Positions 32,403 through 37,780 of a stretch of 38,260 bases of DNA are shown piece by piece (the first letter of the stretch is position 1; the number at the start of each line of letters is the position of its first letter). This DNA is from a virus. The notes under the pieces are model-generated. The model worked only from the letters and a program-made list of their open reading frames with translations. It searched no databases and had not been told where the DNA came from. The stretch is from IMG/VR virus record IMGVR_UViG_3300047564_000252, positions 1 through 38,260 of that record. One strand, written 5' to 3'. Made by a program: the position numbers and the translations under genes.

Positions 32403-32902
32403 AACTAAGTCCACAGGGCGAGGCTCTTATGCACCGCTTTGAGGGCTTTCGCAGCAAACCATACCTTTGCCCTGCCCACATCTGGACGATTGGGTACGGG
32501 CATGTGCTGTACCAAGAACAGATCAGATTGCCGGTAGTACGCAAAGAAGGCTATACAGGACTGCTAAGAAATGAGTACCCGCTTGCCGCACCCGACAGCC
32601 GCGTATGGACTAAGACGGAGATCAACGAACTATTCCGCACTGATGTCGGAACTTTTGAACGTGGTGTTCTTCGTCTTGTTCCCGGTGTATCTGGGCGGCA
32701 AGGCGCTTTTGACGCTCTGGTATCTTTTGCCTTCAATGCAGGGCTAGGCAACCTACAGCGTAGCCAGATCAGGATGCGGGCCAACCGCGGCGATTGGGAA
32801 GGCGCAGCAGAAGCGCTGATGGATTGGGTAAAAGGTGGAGGCCGCGTCCTGCCGGGGCTGGTCAAGCGCAGGGAAGCAGAACGGGCCTTGATGCTGTCTT
32901 AA
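32399..32902 (+). CDS. Endolysin, GH24 lysozyme with E-C-T catalytic set (167 aa)
   Basis: A T4-type lysozyme (GH24) that cuts the muramyl-glucosaminyl bond of peptidoglycan. The core RFEGFRSKPYLCPAHIWTIG holds E15, C24 and T30, with the same spacing as E11/D20/T26 of T4 lysozyme, so the usual Asp is a Cys. A Cys at this place occurs in other phage GH24 enzymes, and D20C T4 lysozyme remains active. There is no signal peptide or signal-arrest helix, so release depends on the holin. Other landmarks: FDALVSFAFNAGLGNLQRS and GLVKRREAERALM. The stop shares TTAA with the opposing MazG-like gene. Confidence 0.93.
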   Translation: MKLSPQGEALMHRFEGFRSKPYLCPAHIWTIGYGHVLYQEQIRLPVVRKEGYTGLLRNEYPLAAPDSRVWTKTEINELFRTDVGTFERGVLRLVPGVSGRQGAFDALVSFAFNAGLGNLQRSQIRMRANRGDWEGAAEALMDWVKGGGRVLPGLVKRREAERALMLS

Positions 32903-33219
32903 ACTGCGTGGGGCTTCTCAGTCTTTACAAAAACCCCGTCAGGACGTAGGTAGCCCGTCCTGTCTTTGATCTCGCTGTAAGCCTTCTTGTAGCACTGCGT
33001 CAGATCAATGTCGTAGATCGCGCAGAGCATGGTCAGGCACACCATGATGTCGCCTACAGCGTCCTGCACATCTGCCATATCTTGACGAGAGATGGCATCA
33101 AACAGTTCTGCCATTTCCTCAAGGGCTTTGGCGGCTTGTCCTAGAGGGGTGCCGTTCTGGACAATGCCTCTGGCTTCACCCCAACGAATAACATCAATTT
33201 CTGTGATTGCAAACGTCAT
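32899..33219 (-). CDS. MazG-like nucleotide pyrophosphohydrolase (106 aa)
   Basis: The MazG-type helical metal site is visible as AAKALEEMAELFDAI (EExxE) and, after a helix turn, DVQDAVGDIMVCLTMLCAIY (the GD/E part of ExxD). Phage MazG-like enzymes hydrolyse nucleoside triphosphates to monophosphates, or cut down the alarmone ppGpp, and so keep the host metabolically active. It is the last gene of the leftward operon and faces the endolysin, sharing the stop sequence TTAA at 32899-32902. AGGA seven bases before the ATG supports the start. A hairpin (33241-33255) lies in its 50-base leader. Confidence 0.85.
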   Translation of the reverse strand: MTFAITEIDVIRWGEARGIVQNGTPLGQAAKALEEMAELFDAISRQDMADVQDAVGDIMVCLTMLCAIYDIDLTQCYKKAYSEIKDRTGYLRPDGVFVKTEKPHAV

Positions 33220-33240
33220 GGTTTCATCCTAGAATTGGAT

Positions 33241-33255
33241 CGCTCCTTTGGAGCG
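33241..33255 (-). promoter_or_regulatory. Short hairpin in the MazG-like leader
   Basis: CGCTCC (33241-33246), loop TTT, GGAGCG (33250-33255) is a perfect 6-bp inverted repeat just upstream of the MazG-like gene's ribosome site. There is no U-run beyond it in either direction, so it is not a clear terminator. It may be a processing or regulatory hairpin of the leftward message, or an operator. Confidence 0.4.
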
Positions 33256-33269
33256 GTTGCTATGGAACT

Positions 33270-33443
33270 TTAAGAGGGCTTCGTGCCCTCTTTTTTTACG
33301 CTCTCAATAGTCCGAAATATATGGAGATTGGCGCAACGTAGACGCCGATACTTCTCATTAACTTCAGGCTTCAAGCGAGTTTCTACTACGTCTGCCCACG
33401 CTCCACAGGTTGGGCATTTGATGCTGTTCTTTCCATTTCGCAT
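33270..33443 (-). CDS. Zinc-ribbon protein (57 aa)
   Basis: The sequence has IKCPTCGAWADVVETR near the start and RRLRCANLHIF later, the CxxC...CxxxH pattern of the short phage zinc-ribbon family (consensus CPxCGxxxxVLETR...RRRYxCxxxHxFxT). It continues RTIESVKKEGTKPS. It is too short for most ORF filters but its motif set is strong. Its start overlaps the end of the next upstream gene by 58 bases in a different frame. It probably binds DNA or RNA as an early regulator; the target is unknown. Confidence 0.7.
   Translation of the reverse strand: MRNGKNSIKCPTCGAWADVVETRLKPEVNEKYRRLRCANLHIFRTIESVKKEGTKPS
33273..33297 (+). terminator. Rho-independent terminator for rightward (late) transcription
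   Basis: AGAGGGC (33273-33279), loop TTCGT, GCCCTCT (33285-33291), then a run of Ts to 33297, is a textbook intrinsic terminator in the plus direction. It stops late transcripts that pass the endolysin and read antisense through the MazG-like gene. The same bases encode the last residues (KKEGTKPS) of the minus-strand zinc-ribbon gene, where the hairpin has no T-run and should not terminate. Confidence 0.85.
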
Positions 33444-33625
33444 TTGATGACTGCTCTAAGACGTTTAATACGGGTTTGGTTGTAGGTCACAATGGCTTGT
33501 GCGTACTCTACGGCTGATTGTGCCTCTAGTAGCCTAAGTTCTGCTTCTGCTAGTTCCCGTGCCGCCATTTCTGTTGGCGTCATCTTGCGAAATAGCACTT
33601 TCCAAGTTTCAGTAATCGCGTTCAT
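33386..33625 (-). CDS. Coiled-coil early protein (79 aa), function unknown
   Basis: The ATG at 33625 gives MNAITETWKVLFRKMTPTEM, then a long Ala/Glu/Leu coiled coil (AARELAEAELRLLEAQSAVE) and a basic C-terminal half (NQTRIKRLRAVIKCEMERTA). A longer start at 33670 would run through a separate mini-gene and has no better ribosome site. The pattern matches short phage early proteins of unknown role. It overlaps genes on both sides. Confidence 0.65.
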   Translation of the reverse strand: MNAITETWKVLFRKMTPTEMAARELAEAELRLLEAQSAVEYAQAIVTYNQTRIKRLRAVIKCEMERTASNAQPVERGQT

Positions 33626-33704
33626 ATAAAGGTGGGGTACTCGCTGTATCTGCACCAATCGGGGTGTCATGGCCTGCCGCTTGCATTGCGGTCAGTTGCA
33701 GCAT
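33609..33704 (-). CDS. Conserved-looking mini-protein (31 aa)
   Basis: An ORF of 31 residues, MLQLTAMQAAGHDTPIGADT followed by ASTPPLYERDY, with a strong AGGGGG ribosome site ten bases before the ATG. It has no membrane segment. The overlap of 17 bases with the coiled-coil gene is typical of this operon. The good ribosome site and compact fit favour a real gene; otherwise unrecognised. Confidence 0.45.
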   Translation of the reverse strand: MLQLTAMQAAGHDTPIGADTASTPPLYERDY

Positions 33705-33723
33705 CCGCTTTCCCCCTAAAAAG

Positions 33724-33852
33724 TTAGCGACCGCAGCCGCAGATCATTTTGCCGTTGTAGCCCGGTACGCAGTTGTAAGGTGCGTAAGCAGGGCAGGCGG
33801 CAGAAGCGATGCCAGTCACGGCAAGAAGGGCAATAGCAATGGCTTTCTTCAT
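33724..33852 (-). CDS. Signal-peptide, cysteine-rich exported mini-protein (42 aa)
   Basis: The N-terminus MKKAIAIALLAVTGIASA is a textbook signal peptide: two lysines, a hydrophobic core, and a small-residue cleavage site near ASA. The mature part is about 24 residues with four cysteines (AACPAYAPYNCVPGYNGKMI then CGCGR), enough for two disulphides in the periplasm. The site is not a good lipobox, so a lipoprotein is less likely. Its ATG overlaps the previous stop (ATGA) and AAGGAAA lies upstream. An early exported peptide could act in superinfection exclusion or envelope modification; this is inference. Confidence 0.65.
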   Translation of the reverse strand: MKKAIAIALLAVTGIASAACPAYAPYNCVPGYNGKMICGCGR

Positions 33853-34172
33853 GATGTTTCCTTAAGTCTAAAAACCCCGATTACTCGGGCATGAGCGGAT
33901 GAGATGGTCGATTGCTTGTAGCCAATCTTCATCCAGCATTTCTCCCTGAATACCGTGCCTGTCGCATTTGGATGGATATGTGCAGGCCGAGGGCAGTGTT
34001 CAAGCACCTCATCAATAGACACCGAGCCATATTGAGTGGCAAGGTTCTTGGCAACTATCCGGGCTTGATCTACCCACTCAAAGTTGTTGCCGTAGACACG
34101 TTGCATTCCCTTGTCTTTAAGCCACAGGCCAGAGAAAAGGTCTTGCATGGTTTCTTTAAAAGGGCGTGTCAT
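33849..34172 (-). CDS. Early hypothetical protein, DNA-linked by context (107 aa)
   Basis: The ATG at 34172 gives MTRPFKETMQDLFSGLWLKD; an open frame upstream to 34370 is out-of-frame reading through the SSB-like gene and is rejected. The middle has WVDQARIVAKNLATQYGSVS then IDEVLEHCPRPAHIHPNATG, and the end has SSAHARVIGVFRLKE. The layout suggests a winged-helix-like domain. Many phages carry such a protein next to replication genes. The gene overlaps both neighbours (17 bases and ATGA). Confidence 0.65.
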   Translation of the reverse strand: MTRPFKETMQDLFSGLWLKDKGMQRVYGNNFEWVDQARIVAKNLATQYGSVSIDEVLEHCPRPAHIHPNATGTVFREKCWMKIGYKQSTISSAHARVIGVFRLKETS

Positions 34173-34410
34173 CTTCGTCTTTCGGCAAGCCCTTGTACTG
34201 AGTACGCTGGCCTTGGCGTTGATCTGTGCGCTGCTCCATCTGAGGTTTGGCACTGAGCCAACCATCCCAACCCGCAGCCGGGATAGCGTCAATCTTGATT
34301 GACATGCCGTTGCCCTTGTCGAACAAGGTGCCCACTTTGACAAAACGCTTTTTGTTCTCGCCAGCGGCATTGGTGTATTCGCCCACTACGGCGATGAGGT
34401 CCATTTTCAT
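34156..34410 (-). CDS. Single-stranded DNA-binding-like protein (84 aa)
   Basis: An OB-like beta pattern runs across residues 4-53 (DLIAVVGEYTNAAGENKKRF, then VKVGTLFDKGNGMSIKIDAI). A flexible Gln/Arg-rich linker follows, and the end is the acidic tip KDEDDTPF, which closely mimics the DDDIPF tail that bacterial SSB uses to recruit partners. It is encoded directly after the ERF recombinase with an ATGA overlap, a classic annealing pair. It is shorter than cellular SSB (about 170). Confidence 0.65.
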   Translation of the reverse strand: MKMDLIAVVGEYTNAAGENKKRFVKVGTLFDKGNGMSIKIDAIPAAGWDGWLSAKPQMEQRTDQRQGQRTQYKGLPKDEDDTPF

Positions 34411-35003
34411 TGCTTTGCTTTCTTGATCGCGCTACGCACTTTGGAGTCGAGCAGCGACCACAGCGCAATCTTTTGGTCGTTGTCGAGGGATTCGTTAGCC
34501 AGAATAGCCGGGGCATCGTCTGCTCCCGCCTGATTCAGTTTGTCGGCAAGGTCGCGGATGTATTCATGCTGGTCAGCAGGCACATCAGCAAACGGGTCAT
34601 CACCAATCGGACGATGGCGCGGCGCGTCTTTGCCTGTTGTGGCGTCTAGCGCATCATGCTCCACGATCTCCATTGCTGTCACCCACAAATAGCGCCGAGT
34701 GTACGTTTCGACTGCGCCGAGGTTCTGGATCGGGTGGCACCCCTTCAGATTAGCCTCTGCCATCGGTGACGTAATCTCAATCGAACCGCCTTTATCTACG
34801 TCGGTGATGGTCAGGGTGGCGTATTCAGTCTTGAACGAGATCACGCCGCACAGCCCTACCTCGGAAAAGATTTCCTGTACCGCCGGCAAGAAGTCGCCAA
34901 GTTCAAAGTATGTGTAGCCAGCAAACTTGTTGTGGCCTGACTTGTTGAGTTTGCGGGACTGGAGCAGCAGTCGTGCCCGCATTAGTTTGGCGTGTACTGT
35001 CAT
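34407..35003 (-). CDS. erf: ERF-family single-strand annealing recombinase (198 aa)
   Basis: Residues 5-125 contain the ERF signature: KFAGYTYFELGDFLPAVQEI, then a beta region, then IQNLGAVETYTRRYLWVTAM and EIVEHDALDA. ERF proteins anneal complementary single strands and circularise or recombine phage DNA. The C-terminal part is helical with an acidic region and ends KVRSAIKKAKQ. ATG 35003 is preferred over 35048 because it has CAGGAA six bases before it and avoids overlap with the next gene; the longer form adds 15 residues. The SSB-like gene follows in ATGA overlap. Confidence 0.88.
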   Translation of the reverse strand: MTVHAKLMRARLLLQSRKLNKSGHNKFAGYTYFELGDFLPAVQEIFSEVGLCGVISFKTEYATLTITDVDKGGSIEITSPMAEANLKGCHPIQNLGAVETYTRRYLWVTAMEIVEHDALDATTGKDAPRHRPIGDDPFADVPADQHEYIRDLADKLNQAGADDAPAILANESLDNDQKIALWSLLDSKVRSAIKKAKQ

Positions 35004-35028
35004 TTCGTATTCCTGACGTTGTGTGTGT

Positions 35029-35283
35029 TCAAACTGTGCTTGGGTCATGGCGCACCGGTTGAGGTTTGTAGAACAGGCAATGGATAAAGTCTTTCATCTT
35101 GGTCATGCACCACTCGTCATCCTCATCAAACCGTTTCATCACTTTCCATGAGCCGGTCATGTCTTTGACTTCAACGGTGTAGTACGCATCAAGGCCAGCG
35201 CCGTGTTTGACTGAGCGAATCCAATCGCCATAGCGGGTTTCAGAAAGGTGCGTCGGGAAGTTCATTGCGTTGCTGTCTTTCAT
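35029..35283 (-). CDS. Early hypothetical protein (84 aa)
   Basis: Read from ATG 35283 the protein starts MKDSNAMNFPTHLSETRYGD; ATG 35265 (MNFPTHLS) is an alternative, and a longer frame to 35322 runs through another gene. The middle is beta-rich (DAYYTVEVKDMTGSWKVMKR) and the end helical (EWCMTKMKDFIHCLFYKPQP). It has no recognisable family. Its place directly before the ERF gene suggests a recombination or replication accessory. Confidence 0.6.
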   Translation of the reverse strand: MKDSNAMNFPTHLSETRYGDWIRSVKHGAGLDAYYTVEVKDMTGSWKVMKRFDEDDEWCMTKMKDFIHCLFYKPQPVRHDPSTV

Positions 35284-35353
35284 ATTCACGTTGTTGGGCG
35301 GGTGTCCAAGGGACAGGCCCACCCGGAGGTGGGAAGGGCCAGTTACTCAGCAA
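35240..35353 (-). CDS. Proline-rich mini-protein with TTG start (37 aa)
   Basis: The frame reads MLSNWPFPPPGGPVPWTPAQ then QREYERQQRNELPDAPF from TTG 35353, with AAGG about ten bases upstream and the start overlapping the previous gene's stop. The proline-rich first half and charged second half look like protein rather than noise. An ATG far upstream (35431) would run antiphase through the previous gene and is rejected. The ending again carries an acidic F-terminal tail (LPDAPF), as in SSB-like tips. Confidence 0.4.
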   Translation of the reverse strand: MLSNWPFPPPGGPVPWTPAQQREYERQQRNELPDAPF

Positions 35354-35519
35354 GGGAAAAGCCTTCTGCCTCAAGTTGCGCGTAGAAGTCAGGCGCAGCC
35401 GACTTACGAACTTGCACAGAAACTGCGCCATTCATGCGCGACTTGGCAGCAGTCGAAACGCACACAAAAGTGATGGTGGTTTCGTTGAAGTTGGAGGGGA
35501 GAACTTGAAAGTCAGCCAT
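35343..35519 (-). CDS. First gene of the leftward early operon (58 aa)
   Basis: A 58-residue ORF (MADFQVLPSNFNETTITFVC, later KSRMNGAVSVQVRKSAAPDF, ending EGFSLAE) with a strong AGGAG ribosome site before the ATG and a good sigma70 promoter about 50 bases upstream. It is too short for most ORF filters. The small beta-then-helix layout is not a family I recognise. As the first product of the early message it may be a host-takeover or anti-repressor factor, by position only. Confidence 0.6.
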   Translation of the reverse strand: MADFQVLPSNFNETTITFVCVSTAAKSRMNGAVSVQVRKSAAPDFYAQLEAEGFSLAE

Positions 35520-35566
35520 GTTGGCTCCTAAAAAGACCGCTTGCGAATCGCTACGGCATGGGTGCT

Positions 35567-35595
35567 ACTGTAAGCCTGCTTAACCCATGTGTCAA
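35567..35595 (-). promoter_or_regulatory. Leftward early promoter (sigma70-like)
   Basis: On the minus strand the -35 is TTGACA (35595-35590), perfect, with a 17-base spacer and the -10 TACAGT (35572-35567). The start of the first leftward gene is about 48 bases downstream, with a good ribosome site. The -35 lies within one arm of an inverted repeat shared with the rightward promoter. Confidence 0.8.
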
Positions 35596-35640
35596 CAACT
35601 AAATTGCAAAAGTTTGTAAGCCCACTAAACTGTCGTTGAC
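35591..35640. promoter_or_regulatory. Symmetric operator region between divergent promoters
   Basis: GTCAACAAC (35591-35599) and GTCGTTGAC (35632-35640) form an inverted repeat (8 of 9 matching), one at each promoter's -35. Almost midway is TTGCAAAAGTTTGTAA (35604-35619), a 16-base palindrome with one mismatched pair. This is the arrangement expected of Cro/CI-type operators. The likely ligand is the Cro-like protein encoded just to the right; binding has not been shown. Confidence 0.6.
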
Positions 35641-35664
35641 GTACAACTGAAGCCCGCTTAAGAT
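35636..35664 (+). promoter_or_regulatory. Rightward promoter giving a leaderless repressor message
   Basis: The -35 is TTGACG (35636-35641), the spacer is exactly 17 bases, and the -10 is TAAGAT (35659-35664). A start seven bases on falls at 35671, the A of the ATG of the Cro-like gene, so the message is predicted to be leaderless like lambda cI from PRM. No ribosome site lies before that ATG, which agrees. Confidence 0.7.
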
Positions 35665-35670
35665 GGCGGC

Positions 35671-35847
35671 ATGACCAAAGAAGAAGCAATCAAACGTGCA
35701 GGCGGCAAAAGTGCCTTGGCCCGACTGCTTGGCATCACGCCAGCGGCGATCAGCCAGTGGGGCATGGATGTGCCGATCATGCGTATTTGGCAACTCAAGA
35801 CCATCAAGCCTGAGTGGTTTGACAAGGTGGGCGAGAAGGCCGTATAG
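35671..35847 (+). CDS. Cro/YdaS-like helix-turn-helix repressor (58 aa)
   Basis: Residues 10-30 (AGGKSALARLLGITPAAISQ) are a classic Cro/YdaS helix-turn-helix, followed by W-G-M-D-VPIMRIWQL, the usual recognition end of this family. At 58 residues it has the size of small Cro proteins (about 60-75). It faces the early operon across the divergent region and probably binds the operator there to switch transcription. No second, CI-like repressor or integrase is visible, so lysogeny is uncertain. It was below common ORF length limits but its motif is strong. Confidence 0.75.
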   Translation: MTKEEAIKRAGGKSALARLLGITPAAISQWGMDVPIMRIWQLKTIKPEWFDKVGEKAV

Positions 35848-35865
35848 TGTTGCGAAACCCGGCTA

Positions 35866-35938
35866 CCGAGGAAGTCATGAGCCTCGGGAAAAGCGATCCC
35901 GTCCCGCCTGCCGCTGGTTTCCTTTAGGACGGATTTTT
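35866..35938 (+). promoter_or_regulatory. Hairpin leader (possible attenuator) upstream of the replication gene
   Basis: CCGAGG (35866-35871) pairs with CCTCGG (35882-35887), covering the ribosome site and ATG of a short leader ORF. Farther on, CCGTCC (35899-35904) pairs with GGACGG (35927-35932) and is followed by ATTTTT (35933-35938), a terminator-like stem with a long loop whose 3-prime arm begins at the last base of the leader ORF's stop codon. This geometry could let ribosome position decide between termination and read-through into the replication gene. Confidence 0.45.
35877..35927 (+). CDS. Putative leader peptide (16 aa)
   Basis: MSLGKSDPVPPAAGFL, with GAGGAAG just before the ATG. 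The peptide has a Pro-Pro pair, at which ribosomes tend to stall without EF-P, and its coding region overlaps the loop and arm of the downstream hairpin. It is too short to judge as a protein, but strong ribosome site plus hairpin overlap makes a regulatory leader ORF plausible. Confidence 0.35.
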   Translation: MSLGKSDPVPPAAGFL

Positions 35939-35947
35939 GGACGCGGT

Positions 35948-36709
35948 ATGCACTACTACCAATTTAACATTGGGGACTATGCTTCCCACACGCGCCACCT
36001 CGATTTGCTTGAGGACTTGGCGTATCGCAGACTACTAGACCTGTACTATTTGCACGAACGCCCGTTGAGCGTCGATGCAACGACCGTTGCCAAGCAGATT
36101 GGTATGCGGGACCACGCCGCTTTGGTCCGGGATGTACTTAACGAGTTCTTTGAGTTGAACGACGAGGGCTACAAGTCTGCCCGTGCTGACCGCGAAATTG
36201 AGCATTTCAGGTCAAAAATCGAACAGGCGTCTAGGGCCGGTAAGGCGTCTGCTGAACGTCGGAGCAACGCCCGTTCAACGGATGTGCAACCAACCAATAA
36301 CCAAGAACCAATAACCAATAACCAAGTTATAGAAGGTACTAACGTACCTTCATGTCCGCCAAATGGCGAACGTAAGGCTTTGCCCGAATGTGACCATCAA
36401 GAAGTCATCAGGCTTTACCACGAAGTCTGCCCTACCTTGCCTCGGGTGGAGGTGTGGAATGACACAAGGGCTGGCTATCTGCGGCAGCGGTGGCGAGAGG
36501 TAGCCACAGACCTTGCCAAACAGGGAAAGGTGTCTAAAAACGCTTTAATTGAGTGGTGGAAGGATTTTTTTCAGTTCGTGTCCATGTCTGATTTTTTGAT
36601 GGGCAGGGTGCCAAACAGAACCGGGAAACCATTTCTTGCCGACCTTGAGTGGTTGATTAAGCCAACTAACTTTGCCAAAGTGATTGAGAACCGCTACCAC
36701 AGGAAATGA
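35948..36709 (+). CDS. Replication protein, DUF1376-type initiator (253 aa)
   Basis: Residues 1-85 match DUF1376: HYYQFNIGDYASHTRHLDLL, then EDLAYRRLLDLYYLHERPLS and EIEHFRSKIEQASRAGKASA. A low-complexity Asn/Gln/Thr linker follows (about 100-130), and the C-terminal part has a helical domain (EVIRLYHEVCPTLPRVEVWN, later GRVPNRTGKPFLADLEWLIK) like phage replication initiators. DUF1376 proteins often hold this place in the early right operon. ATG 35948 is chosen; the open frame extends to 35696 out of phase through the repressor gene. It probably recruits host DnaB/DnaC-type helicase, which is inferred. Confidence 0.78.
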   Translation: MHYYQFNIGDYASHTRHLDLLEDLAYRRLLDLYYLHERPLSVDATTVAKQIGMRDHAALVRDVLNEFFELNDEGYKSARADREIEHFRSKIEQASRAGKASAERRSNARSTDVQPTNNQEPITNNQVIEGTNVPSCPPNGERKALPECDHQEVIRLYHEVCPTLPRVEVWNDTRAGYLRQRWREVATDLAKQGKVSKNALIEWWKDFFQFVSMSDFLMGRVPNRTGKPFLADLEWLIKPTNFAKVIENRYHRK

Positions 36710-36924
36710 CCATGAAGAACCTTAAGGACAAGATTGATTCCTACAAGCAGGAAAGCGAACAGGATGCGATTCAGCGACTGATGTGTTCTGTGCCCGGTTG
36801 CCCGCGCCGGTGGTCGGTGCATCTTGATGGCTACAAGCCGATGTGCAGCCAGCACCAGTGGAACAACGCCGAGAAGGCTGACCCGGCAAAGATTCGTCAC
36901 TGGTTGGACAGCATTGATCCGTAA
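36706..36924 (+). CDS. Small zinc-finger-like protein (72 aa)
   Basis: Contains CSVPGCPRRWSVHLDGYKPM followed by CSQHQW, giving a C-x4-C...C-x2-H set for one zinc. The ATG at 36706 overlaps the replication protein's stop (ATGA); 36712 is an alternative. It ends in a short acidic part (HWLDSIDP). Such zinc proteins are common next to phage replication initiators and may help primosome loading, by context only. Confidence 0.65.
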   Translation: MTMKNLKDKIDSYKQESEQDAIQRLMCSVPGCPRRWSVHLDGYKPMCSQHQWNNAEKADPAKIRHWLDSIDP

Positions 36925-36942
36925 AGTAAAACAGAGGCAACC

Positions 36943-37161
36943 ATGACTGTGTACCTAAAAAGAGACGATGCTAGAGATTCGGTTATTGGTGATTACCGCA
37001 AACGTGGATGTTGCATCAAACAAATTGCAGATATTTTCCAAATTACAGAGCATCAAGTGAGATATATCCTCAAAAGAGAAAAAAGGAAGGAAATATTTAA
37101 GCAATATTTGGAAGAAAAAAGCACATATGACCAAGACCTACGCATTGACCAAATTGCTTGA
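36943..37161 (+). CDS. Helix-turn-helix protein (72 aa), A/T-rich gene
   Basis: The protein has GDYRKRGCCIKQIADIFQIT then EHQVRYILKREKRKE, a simple recognition-helix pattern of the resolvase or sigma-region-4 style, and a very basic surface. The DNA is strikingly A-rich compared with both neighbours, suggesting it was gained recently. It is preceded by AGAGGC. Its end overlaps the next ATG by 35 bases. Confidence 0.6.
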   Translation: MTVYLKRDDARDSVIGDYRKRGCCIKQIADIFQITEHQVRYILKREKRKEIFKQYLEEKSTYDQDLRIDQIA

Positions 37162-37336
37162 GCATGGGCCTTTGACCCGCCAAGAGATGCGCGAAATCAC
37201 GCTATGGACAGACCGGCAGATTCACTCGACCTTGCAGTACCTCAGCCGGGAGGACCGAATCCGACCTGTGGGCAAGAAGGGGATCAACAACCAGACCCCT
37301 TGGGCACTTACGAACGGATCATGCAGCACTATCTGA
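37127..37336 (+). CDS. Winged-helix DNA-binding protein (69 aa)
   Basis: A compact winged helix: ALTKLLEHGPLTRQEMREIT, then LWTDRQIHSTLQYLSREDRI and a wing of RPVGKKGINNQTPWALTNG. It resembles the N-terminal half of the 131-residue protein at 104-499, so the two may be related. It starts inside the preceding A/T-rich gene and overlaps the next small gene by 16 bases. The role is probably transcriptional. Confidence 0.65.
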   Translation: MTKTYALTKLLEHGPLTRQEMREITLWTDRQIHSTLQYLSREDRIRPVGKKGINNQTPWALTNGSCSTI

Positions 37337-37458
37337 ATTTGGCCCGTATACCGGGTTGGAAGCAGCATGTGTGGGTGAGGGTTCAGGAACTGGATCAAGA
37401 GCCTAGCGGGCTTTTTAGAGGCTTCCAAAAAGATTTTTTAGCAAGGGTAAAGACATGA
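37321..37458 (+). CDS. Conserved small phage protein (45 aa)
   Basis: ATG 37321 gives MQHYLNLARIPGWKQHVWVR then VQELDQEPSGLFRGFQKDFL, a pattern common in short phage proteins (LARxPGWKxHxWxRxxEL...SGxYxGLxxxL). A frame open back to 37204 is antiphase within the winged-helix gene and is rejected. The stop shares ATGA with the next gene. Its function is unknown. Confidence 0.6.
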   Translation: MQHYLNLARIPGWKQHVWVRVQELDQEPSGLFRGFQKDFLARVKT

Positions 37459-37772
37459 CACAAGAAGAAATCATCCGCATGGCGCGGGAGGCAAACATCA
37501 AGCAGGCGATTGAAGCGCCGCATCTGCTGATGGTGCATGAGCTTGAACGCTTCGCAGCCCTTGTTGCCGCAACCTGTAAGAGCGGCTTACAGGTTCACGA
37601 TGACACCGCTCGAAGTATCAAGGAGGCTGTCGCCGCCGAACTGCGCCGCCTTCATGGAGTCAACGCGATGATGCTGGAGGCGCTGGAAGCTGCCAGTAAC
37701 TATGTGGACAACTCGGGCGGCGTCAGTCAGCGATACCGTCAGGTGATCGCAGCCGCTAGACGAAACATCTAA
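37455..37772 (+). CDS. Mosaic early protein, MAREA-type N-terminus (105 aa)
   Basis: The N-terminus TQEEIIRMAREANIKQAI and LERFAALVAA match the first part of the gene at 38005-38259 in both protein and DNA (29 nearly identical bases at 37464-37491 and 38015-38043). The rest is a helical domain (GVNAMMLEALEAASNYVDNS) ending RYRQVIAAARRNI. Such modular proteins of unknown function are common in phages of Burkholderiales-type hosts. It belongs to the late end of the right operon. Confidence 0.65.
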   Translation: MTQEEIIRMAREANIKQAIEAPHLLMVHELERFAALVAATCKSGLQVHDDTARSIKEAVAAELRRLHGVNAMMLEALEAASNYVDNSGGVSQRYRQVIAAARRNI

Positions 37773-37780
37773 GTAATCAC

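Noticed and set aside
34173-34370. N-terminal extension of the 107-residue early protein
   Set aside because: It lies in the wrong frame across the SSB-like gene and is Arg/Ser-rich noise; ATG 34172 gives a normal protein start and typical overlap.
35696-35947. Upstream extension of the DUF1376 replication gene
   Set aside because: It runs out of phase through the Cro-like gene and the hairpin leader; the DUF1376 domain starts exactly at ATG 35948.
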